A DNA stretch of 12,214 nt, from the NCBI GenBank assembly GCA_900553435.1, contig USDC01000009.1, positions 1 through 12,214 of the forward strand. Direction: 5' to 3'. Made by a program: the position numbers and the translations under genes. Each line of letters starts with the position of its first letter. Within the stretch, counting starts at the first letter, position 1. The notes under the pieces are model-generated. The model was not told where the DNA came from. It saw nothing but the letters and a program-made list of their open reading frames with translations, and made no database searches. Positions 7,007-12,214 of the stretch are shown in pieces. Source of the stretch: an uncultured Mycoplasmatota bacterium (GTDB lineage: Bacteria > Bacillota_I > Bacilli_A > RF39 > UBA660).

Positions 7007-7091
7007 TAATTGTATACTTTACAAGGTTTTACTAAAAAATTTTTTTAATTTTATCATGTTTTTTTACCAAAAATTCTAGAAATATTTAGTA

Positions 7092-7211
7092 TTATTTACT
7101 ACTTTTATTCTTCTTTTTCCCTAAAGTTAACTTTTGGTTATATTCCATAATACAAGTGTTAATATCTTCTATTAACGTGTTATACATTACATCTAATTTT
7201 TCATCTTTCAT
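7092..7211 (-). CDS. Unrecognised small ORF, 39 residues
   Basis: I do not recognise this product. The ATG at 7209-7211 has GGTGAT, complementary to the 16S anti-Shine-Dalgarno region, 8 nt upstream. The peptide starts MKDEKLDVMYNTLIEDINTC, has an acidic, helix-prone first half (residues 1-25) and a lysine-rich end (GKKKNKSSK), with no signal peptide or membrane segment. The same frame stays open upstream to a stop at 7299-7301 without a good start codon; that extension also reads like protein (VEINESVKKFLYIYFGDYN). It may therefore be the tail of a decayed gene or use an unusual start. It lies alone between divergent promoters and reads toward nrdD. Expression is unproven. Confidence 0.3.
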   Translation of the reverse strand: MKDEKLDVMYNTLIEDINTCIMEYNQKLTLGKKKNKSSK

Positions 7212-7330
7212 ATTATAATCACCAAAATAAATATACAAAAATTTTTTAACACTTTCATTAATTTCGACAAAACTAGAAAATATATGACAAGTAAAAATTT
7301 AATATACTAGTTTTTTTAATTCCTTTATAG

Positions 7331-7336
7331 TATAAT
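7331..7336 (+). promoter_or_regulatory. Probable -10 of the recU-ponA operon
   Basis: A perfect TATAAT stands just before recU. No good -35 is present at 16-18 nt spacing (TAGTTT at 17). Transcription would start near 7343, at the edge of the AAGGTGG ribosome binding site, leaving almost no leader, so another promoter further upstream is possible. Confidence 0.35.
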
Positions 7337-7353
7337 TAATTAAGGTGGTTTAC

Positions 7354-7884
7354 TTGAAAAAATACAGTTATAAAAATAGAGGGATGTGGCTAGAACATAT
7401 TATTAATGATAGTAATACATTTTATATTAACAAAGATAAAGCAATTATTTATAAAAAGCCTACTCCTATAAAAGTATTAGATGTAAGTTATCCTACTAGA
7501 AAAACAACTGTAATAAATAAAGCTGTTTTTGAAAGTATTTCCACATTAGATTATAATGGTATATATAAAGGAAAATATATAGAATTTGATGCTAAGGAAT
7601 GTAAAGGTAAGACTTCATTTCCGCTTTCTAATATTAAAAATCATCAAATAGAACATATAAAAAACATCTTAAGACATAAAGGGATAGTATTTCTTATAAT
7701 ATTTATGAATAATAACTTTTTTCTATTAAAAGGAGAAGATTTAATAAATTTTATAAACAACAATACTAGAAAAAGTATGCCATATAATTTTATAGATACT
7801 GTAGGACATAAAATCAAAGAAAAATATAATCCTAGATTAGATTACTTAGAAGTAATTGATAAGATATATTTTGAGGAGGAATGA
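7354..7884 (+). CDS. recU: Holliday junction resolvase RecU
   Basis: RecU cuts Holliday junctions at the end of homologous recombination in Firmicutes and, in Bacillus, modulates RecA. From the TTG at 7354 the protein has 176 residues, lacking most of the N-terminal extension of the roughly 206-residue B. subtilis enzyme. Family landmarks: NRGMWLE (8-14), IYKKPTPI (32-39), LDYNGIYKGKYIEFDAKE (65-82), KTSFPL (86-91), HQIEH, and PRLDYLEVI near the end. By alignment, the active-site residues R71, D88, E101 and K103 of B. subtilis correspond to R49, D66, D79 and K81, so the glutamate is replaced by aspartate. I prefer TTG because AAGGTGG (7342-7348) is 5 nt upstream; an in-frame GTG at 7345 lies inside that site. 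The gene ends in TGA immediately before ponA, the same pair as in Bacillus. Confidence 0.93.
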   Translation: MKKYSYKNRGMWLEHIINDSNTFYINKDKAIIYKKPTPIKVLDVSYPTRKTTVINKAVFESISTLDYNGIYKGKYIEFDAKECKGKTSFPLSNIKNHQIEHIKNILRHKGIVFLIIFMNNNFFLLKGEDLINFINNNTRKSMPYNFIDTVGHKIKEKYNPRLDYLEVIDKIYFEEE

Positions 7885-7886
7885 AA

Positions 7887-10652
7887 ATGGCTTATAAAGT
7901 TAGAAGAGTAAATAAAATTACAAGAGCCGCAAAAAATGCAAAAGAAAAAGTAAAAAATAAAGCAAGGAGTGCAAAAGACGCTTATAATAGAGAAAAAAAG
8001 AAAAAAAGTTTTTGGTATTATTTCTGGACAATATTAATAGGATTTTTCATTTTACTATTTTTATTATTTATTGTATTTGCAATATACATAATATTTAGTG
8101 CTCCTGCGTTTGATCCTGATAATTTATATCAAAAGGAAGCTTCTGTAATATATGATAAAGATGGAAAGCAAATTGCTTCACTTGGTAGCGAAAAAAGAGA
8201 AAAAGTCGCATATGAAGATTTACCAGAAGTGCTTTTAGATGCGATTATTGCAACTGAAGATAGTAGATATTTCCAACACAATGGTTTTGACTTACCTAGA
8301 TTTATGAAAGCAAGTGCTGGACAACTCTTAGGTAATAGTGATGCTGGTGGAGCATCGACCCTTACAATGCAGGTCGTTAAAAACAATTTTACTTCAACAG
8401 AGTCAAGTGGCTTTGCTGGTATTGTAAGAAAATTTACTGATATTTATATGTCAATATTTAAAGTTGAAAAAAATTATACTAAAGAAGAAATAATAGAGTT
8501 TTATGTTAATGCTCCATATTTAGGAAGCGGTTCATATGGAGTTGAACAAGCTAGTCAAACTTTCTTTGGCAAGAGTGTAAAAGATTTAAGTCTTGTTGAG
8601 GCGGCAACTATCGCAGGACTGTTCCAAGCTCCTGGAGCATATGACCCATATGTTTATCCAGAAAAAGCACAAGAAAGAAGAGATCAAGTTCTAAGTTTAA
8701 TGGAAAGACATGGTTATATTACTAGTGAAGAAAAAGAAATAGCTGAGGAAATTCCTGTTGAAAGTTACTTAAACACAAGTGGCTCAGCTAACCCAAGTTT
8801 AAATAAATATCAAGGTTTTGTTGATACTGTTGTACAAGAAGTAATTGATAAGACTGGTAATAATCCATATGATGCTTCTATGGAAATATACACAACAATG
8901 GATAGAAGTAAACAAGATGCTATAAATGATTTATATGCTGGTAAGACTTATACTTTTGTTGATAATAAAGTTCAACTTGGTATAACAGCAATAGACAATG
9001 AAACTGGTGCGATTGTGGCAGTTGGAGCTGGTAGAAACAAAACTAAAGAATTAAGCTTTAACTATGCAACAATGACTGATAAACATCCAGGTAGTACCGC
9101 TAAACCAATATTTGATTACGGTCCTGGTTTTGAATGTGAAAAATGGTCTACTTATACACCATTCTTTGATGAACCAACTACTTATAGCGGAGGAGATTCA
9201 ATAAATAACTGGGATAGAAGTTATCAAGGTATGCTTACACTTAAAGATGCACTATCTAGATCAAGAAATACCACTGCCCTACAAGCATTTAGAGAAACAA
9301 GCAATGAATGTAAAGTTAAATTTGTAAAAGCTTTAGGTATACGTGCTGAATTTGGAGAAGATGACGTATTACACGAGGCACATTCAATAGGTGCATTTAC
9401 TGGTGCTAGTCCAACAGAACTTGCAGCTGCCTACTCTGCCTTTGCAAATGGAGGATATTATACAGAACCTTATTCTTATACTAAAATAGTTTATAAAGAT
9501 TCAGGTAAAGAAGTTGAAGTAAAACCTAAAAAAGAAAGAGCAATGTCTGCTGAAACTGCATATCTAATAACAAATGTTTTAGTAAGTGCAACATCACATA
9601 ATAGAGTCTACTCTACTCAAGTCGCAACAAAAACAGGTACATCTTCATATGAAGAAGAAGCTTTAAGAAAACATAATGTACCATCAAGTGCAATACAATC
9701 AAGTTGGGTATCTTTCTATAGTCCAGGAATATCTGTAACTTTCTGGTATGGATATGATAAACTTTCAAGTGATTACTACTTAACAATGGACTCAGCTAGT
9801 TATCAAAGAGGATTAATACAAGATGCATTAACCGCAGGATTAGTTGAAGAAAACGGAAAATTCACAAGACCAAGTAGTATAGTAAGTAGTGAGGTAGAAC
9901 TTGAAACAATCCCAGCATTAAAATCAAGTGAATATACTCCAGCTAGCCTAAGAGGAACATTCTTATTTATAAAGGGAAGCGAACCAACAGAAACATCAAC
10001 ACGTTTTTCTAAATTAAATAATGTTACTAACTTAAATGTTAGCAAAACTGGAAACACTGCAAAGATATCTTGGTCTAAAGTTAAAACGCCAGACTTTGCA
10101 GATAAGTCATATTTACAAAATTACTTTAAAACAGGTTATAAAAGCTATGCAACAAAATACTATAACAAACGTATATCTTATAATAACGCTTATATGGGTA
10201 ACTTTGGTTACGATGTATATGTAAAAGTTAACGGTTCTTTAAGAAAAATTGGATTTACAACAAATAACAGTTACACATTTGATATACCATCTGGTACAAC
10301 CGCAGTTGTAGTAAAAACAGCTTATTCAAAATTTAAAACAAATGCAAGTAGTGGTGTTGAAAAAAGCTTACAAGGAGCAACAATTGATATAACAGTAAAT
10401 GGAGATGGAAAAACACTAAAAGTTGGAGATACCTTTATAGATGAAGACCCACCTGTTAGCATTGATGCAGATGGTACAACAATAGATCCAACTGAATATG
10501 AAGTTACTATTTCTGAAATTAAGAGAAGTGATGGAAAAGTTGTCACTATTGATACTTTAACAGAAGAAGCTGGTACATATACAATAACATATAAAATTAC
10601 ATATAATTCAAATACTTATACAGAAACAAAAACTATAGAAGTAACTGAATAA
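7887..10652 (+). CDS. ponA: Class A penicillin-binding protein 1 (glycosyltransferase/transpeptidase)
   Basis: This bifunctional enzyme polymerises lipid II into glycan strands and cross-links them outside the membrane. The 921-residue protein has a very basic cytoplasmic tail (1-41), one transmembrane helix (about 43-70), a GT51 glycosyltransferase domain with catalytic E124 in ATEDSRYFQHNGFD, GGASTLTMQ (155-163) and the RKFTDIYMSIFKVEKNYTK region, and a transpeptidase domain with all three motifs: S403-TAK (catalytic S403, K406), S459-R-N461 and K582-TG. The C-terminal part, about 230 residues, contains a fibronectin-III-like stretch (about 708-832) rich in Y and N, and a bacterial Ig-like domain (about 833-921). 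The ATG at 7887 is favoured over the in-frame ATG at 7881 because GAGGAGGA (7873-7880) is 6 nt away. It is coupled to recU and closed by a strong terminator. The tail carries TRAAK, similar to known GpsB-binding motifs. Confidence 0.95.
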   Translation: MAYKVRRVNKITRAAKNAKEKVKNKARSAKDAYNREKKKKSFWYYFWTILIGFFILLFLLFIVFAIYIIFSAPAFDPDNLYQKEASVIYDKDGKQIASLGSEKREKVAYEDLPEVLLDAIIATEDSRYFQHNGFDLPRFMKASAGQLLGNSDAGGASTLTMQVVKNNFTSTESSGFAGIVRKFTDIYMSIFKVEKNYTKEEIIEFYVNAPYLGSGSYGVEQASQTFFGKSVKDLSLVEAATIAGLFQAPGAYDPYVYPEKAQERRDQVLSLMERHGYITSEEKEIAEEIPVESYLNTSGSANPSLNKYQGFVDTVVQEVIDKTGNNPYDASMEIYTTMDRSKQDAINDLYAGKTYTFVDNKVQLGITAIDNETGAIVAVGAGRNKTKELSFNYATMTDKHPGSTAKPIFDYGPGFECEKWSTYTPFFDEPTTYSGGDSINNWDRSYQGMLTLKDALSRSRNTTALQAFRETSNECKVKFVKALGIRAEFGEDDVLHEAHSIGAFTGASPTELAAAYSAFANGGYYTEPYSYTKIVYKDSGKEVEVKPKKERAMSAETAYLITNVLVSATSHNRVYSTQVATKTGTSSYEEEALRKHNVPSSAIQSSWVSFYSPGISVTFWYGYDKLSSDYYLTMDSASYQRGLIQDALTAGLVEENGKFTRPSSIVSSEVELETIPALKSSEYTPASLRGTFLFIKGSEPTETSTRFSKLNNVTNLNVSKTGNTAKISWSKVKTPDFADKSYLQNYFKTGYKSYATKYYNKRISYNNAYMGNFGYDVYVKVNGSLRKIGFTTNNSYTFDIPSGTTAVVVKTAYSKFKTNASSGVEKSLQGATIDITVNGDGKTLKVGDTFIDEDPPVSIDADGTTIDPTEYEVTISEIKRSDGKVVTIDTLTEEAGTYTITYKITYNSNTYTETKTIEVTE

Positions 10653-10676
10653 AAGAGTCGCAATGACTCTTTTTTT
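10651..10676. terminator. Bidirectional terminator between ponA and sigK
   Basis: AAAAGAGTC and GACTCTTTT pair perfectly (9 bp) around the 5-nt loop GCAAT, with T7 following on the plus strand and TTTTATT on the minus strand. The stem starts within the ponA stop codon, and the right T-run includes the end of the convergent sigK, so one element ends both transcripts. Confidence 0.9.
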
Positions 10677-11370
10677 ATAGCTCGTTTTGATTTTTTAAAA
10701 ATTCTCTTAACATTTTAACAAGTGCCCTTTTTTCAATTCTTGAAACATAACTTCTACTAATTTTTAACTTTTTAGCTATTTCTTTTTGGGTAAACTCTTC
10801 ACTTTCCATTATTCCATAACGCATCTTTATTATTTCTTTTTCTCTGTCAGTTAAAACATTAATATATTTTTTTAACAAATTAATATTATTTTTAACATGA
10901 ACTAATTCTGTTATATCTTTATCATTTTCTTTTAATACATCAATAAAAGAAATTTCATCTCCATCTTTATCATATCCAATAACATCATTTAAACTTACAT
11001 TACTTAGCGTTTTTTTAGTTTTTCTAAAATGCATTAGTATTTCATTTTCAATACATCTTGCAGCATAAGTAGTTACTCTACTTCCCTTTTTTAAATCATA
11101 CGAGTCAATTCCTTTTATCAATCCAATTGTTCCAATACTAATTAAATCATCAGTATCTTCATTAGTTTTATCAAACTTTTTTACAATATGAGCTACTAAT
11201 CTTAAATTATGTTCAATAAGCTTATTTCTAGCGTTTTTATCCCCCTCTAAACATAACTTGATATACCTTTCTTCTTCCTCTTTACTTAAAGGTTCTGGAA
11301 AAACATTAATAGAATAACTTGTTGTAAAAAACATACACTCTTTTAAAAATTTAACCAACTTTTTAAACAA
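10675..11370 (-). CDS. sigK: RNA polymerase sporulation sigma factor SigK
   Basis: SigK directs late mother-cell transcription during endospore formation (cortex, coat, germination functions). The 231-residue protein shows a hydrophobic/basic N-terminus with FPEPLS at residues 24-29, matching the pro-sequence region that SpoIVFB removes in Bacillus; region 2 from LIEHNLRLVAHIVKKF (51-66) through DLISIGTIGLIKGIDSY (75-91) to TTYAARCIENEILMHFRKTKK (100-120, written here only by position for its second half); and region 4 with LTDREKEIIKMRYG (173-186) and the helix-turn-helix ISRSYVSRIEKRAL (204-217). The gene is intact, with no intervening element. It starts on TTG (11368-11370), 9 nt after a perfect AGGAGG (11380-11385). 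That site is embedded in a long hairpin beginning right after the upstream gene. No standard promoter is visible, which fits a sporulation-specific sigma but does not prove it. Confidence 0.93.
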   Translation of the reverse strand: MFKKLVKFLKECMFFTTSYSINVFPEPLSKEEEERYIKLCLEGDKNARNKLIEHNLRLVAHIVKKFDKTNEDTDDLISIGTIGLIKGIDSYDLKKGSRVTTYAARCIENEILMHFRKTKKTLSNVSLNDVIGYDKDGDEISFIDVLKENDKDITELVHVKNNINLLKKYINVLTDREKEIIKMRYGIMESEEFTQKEIAKKLKISRSYVSRIEKRALVKMLREFLKNQNEL

Positions 11371-11373
11371 AAC

Positions 11374-11413
11374 AAAAAACCTCCTAATAAATTATATTAT
11401 TAAGAAGTTTTTT
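11374..11413 (-). terminator. Long hairpin between collar gene and sigK; terminator covering the sigK ribosome binding site
   Basis: On the minus strand AAAAAACTTCTTAATAA (11397-11413) pairs over its whole 17-bp length with TTATTAGGAGGTTTTTT (11374-11390) around the loop TATAAT, using two G·U pairs. The T-run at the end makes it terminator-like for the upstream gene, whose stop codon is only a few nt away. The 3' arm includes the AGGAGG of sigK, so a read-through transcript would have that site buried. On the plus strand the two G·U positions become C·A mismatches, so the fold is favoured in the sigK direction. Confidence 0.65.
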
Positions 11414-11416
11414 TAT

Positions 11417-12214
11417 TTATGAAACTCTAATCCATTTAGCAGATACTATATATGGATTAAGTATTGACTGGAGAGAAGATAAACTAGATGTTGTCTCTCC
11501 GTGATTATGTGGCTGTGAGCCACCAGTATCACCTAATGGTCCTGAATTATTATGAATTATTCCAGAAGAATTACTATAAGGAAGATAGTCACCATTGTTT
11601 CCAGTACTTCCTGTTATTCTAGCTAAAGAATGTCCATGACTAGGCATTTCCGCAATTGTTAATGTGTGGTCTTTTGTTGTATGAGTGTGTTCTAGATTTA
11701 TACTTTTACTTCCTCCTGTCTTACCTATACTATTAAAACTTGTATCACTACTACTATATCCTATACTTACTTTTCCCTCTCCATATCTTTCCCATTTTGT
11801 TCCTACTAGACTTTCTATCTCATTTGGATTTATATCTTTACCAAATTCTACTACCATTCCCACTGGATATAATACATCTACTAAATCTTTTACTTTGAGT
11901 CCATATAAGTTTTGTTCACTTTCTATTGGACTTTCACTACTTCCTGTTGAAGTCTCTGGTAAGATACTGTTTCCACTCATGTCTGTTATCTCTAGCTTCC
12001 CTATTAGACTTTTGTTTTTATCTGCATCTTGATTTATACTACTACTGTTTTTGTAATTTATTGTCATTGTATATTCTTGTGTTACCCCTGGATTTATTGT
12101 TACACTACTTATTATACTTATATGTTCTTCACTATCTGGCAGTTGTACTTCAGAGAGATTTCCTCCTCCATTTGTACTAGTCAAGCTATAGGTTAAGTAT
12201 TCTCTATTTACAAA
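11417..12214 (-). CDS. Surface or tail-fibre-like protein with phage tail-collar-type C-terminus (5' end outside window)
   Basis: Partial: the frame is open to the window edge, and the TTG at 12182-12184 has no ribosome binding site, so the start lies beyond 12214. About 265 residues are visible. The first part (about 1-95) reads like a secreted beta-sandwich (ISSVTINPGVTQEYTMTINY). From about 115, YPVGMVVEFGKDINPNEIE and GTKWERYGEGKVSIGY resemble the C-terminal domain of T4 gp10-like baseplate proteins. Then LTIAEMPSHGH, HxH motifs (HTH, HGH, HNH), GGSQPHNH and the final NPYIVSAKWIRV match tail-collar/short-fibre tips, where such histidines bind metal. Function is unknown: phage fibre, tailocin, or cell- or spore-surface adhesin are all possible. 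No other phage gene is in the window. A hairpin separates it from sigK. Confidence 0.7.
   Translation of the reverse strand, partial: FVNREYLTYSLTSTNGGGNLSEVQLPDSEEHISIISSVTINPGVTQEYTMTINYKNSSSINQDADKNKSLIGKLEITDMSGNSILPETSTGSSESPIESEQNLYGLKVKDLVDVLYPVGMVVEFGKDINPNEIESLVGTKWERYGEGKVSIGYSSSDTSFNSIGKTGGSKSINLEHTHTTKDHTLTIAEMPSHGHSLARITGSTGNNGDYLPYSNSSGIIHNNSGPLGDTGGSQPHNHGETTSSLSSLQSILNPYIVSAKWIRVS

Larger units (their letters stand above)
6836..7344. other. AT-rich divergent intergenic region between nrdD and recU
   Basis: This stretch of about 500 nt is far more AT-rich than the flanking genes. I can support in it the nrdD promoter with an overlapping inverted repeat, a 13-bp direct repeat, one small minus-strand ORF with a ribosome binding site, and the recU -10. 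A weak hairpin (AGCAAA/TTTGCT at 6885-6904, followed by eight T on the minus strand) might end the small ORF's transcript, but it overlaps the nrdD -35 and is low in GC. I see no tRNA, riboswitch or mobile element. Confidence 0.6.

Noticed and set aside
7871..7912. Mycoplasma-type code with TGA as tryptophan
   Set aside because: recU ends at TGA exactly where ponA begins, other genes have no in-frame TGA, and tryptophan is coded by TGG.
8129..10546. Several short ORFs in other frames within ponA
   Set aside because: ponA is continuous with all expected motifs; the others lack ribosome binding sites and family resemblance.
11685..12180. Two plus-strand Leu-rich ORFs opposite the collar-domain gene
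   Set aside because: Their composition is the reverse-strand image of the Ser/Thr/Gly codons of the real gene.
11417..12214. Prophage edge
   Set aside because: Only one tail-like gene is visible, without integrase, attachment site or other phage genes; cannot be decided from this window.
1..12214. CRISPR array, insertion sequence or tRNA
   Set aside because: No regularly spaced repeats, transposase-like frames, terminal inverted repeats or tRNA-like folds were recognised.

Overview
The window is AT-rich throughout, has strong GGAGG-type ribosome binding sites, and uses the standard bacterial code: recU stops on TGA and no other recognised gene has an in-frame TGA. Several gene pairs are typical of Bacilli: gpsB-rnpB, rodZ-pgsA next to recA, and recU-ponA. 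The RNase P RNA is of the Bacillus (B) type. A class III ribonucleotide reductase points to anaerobic life, and a SigK-type sigma factor points to endospore formation in this organism or a recent ancestor. An uncultured anaerobic member of the Bacilli, for example from the gut, fits best. That placement is inference from gene content only.

Layout. Positions 1-6835 are all on the minus strand. Reading in the direction of transcription (high to low coordinates): nrdD-nrdG (overlapping pair, terminator at 3861-3905); uppS with its own -10; gpsB behind a good promoter (TTGACA-16-TATAAA), followed without a gap by rnpB, then rodZ and pgsA (overlapping by 32 nt, terminator at 1211-1242); then recA with its own promoter and an upstream LexA/SOS box. 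Positions 6836-7344 are a very AT-rich divergent region holding the nrdD promoter, a 13-bp direct repeat, an unrecognised 39-codon ORF and the recU promoter. Positions 7354-10652 on the plus strand are the recU-ponA operon, ending at a bidirectional terminator shared with the convergent sigK (10675-11370, minus). The window closes with the 3' part of a surface or tail-fibre-like protein (minus) that lies upstream of sigK on the same strand.

How the genes fit together. Five proteins belong to envelope growth: UppS makes the lipid carrier for lipid II, PonA (PBP1) polymerises and cross-links peptidoglycan, GpsB is the known cytoplasmic adaptor of PBP1 in Bacilli, RodZ belongs to the elongation machinery, and PgsA makes phosphatidylglycerol phosphate. 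RecA and RecU act in homologous recombination. NrdD and NrdG supply dNTPs without oxygen.

Most of the window is housekeeping. The points worth a second look are the long hairpin between the collar-domain gene and sigK, which buries the sigK ribosome binding site and is fully paired only on the sigK strand; the tight packing of rnpB between two coding genes, with helix P1 overlapping the gpsB stop codon; the collar-domain surface protein itself; the unexplained small ORF in the divergent region; and a possible GpsB-binding motif in the PonA tail.
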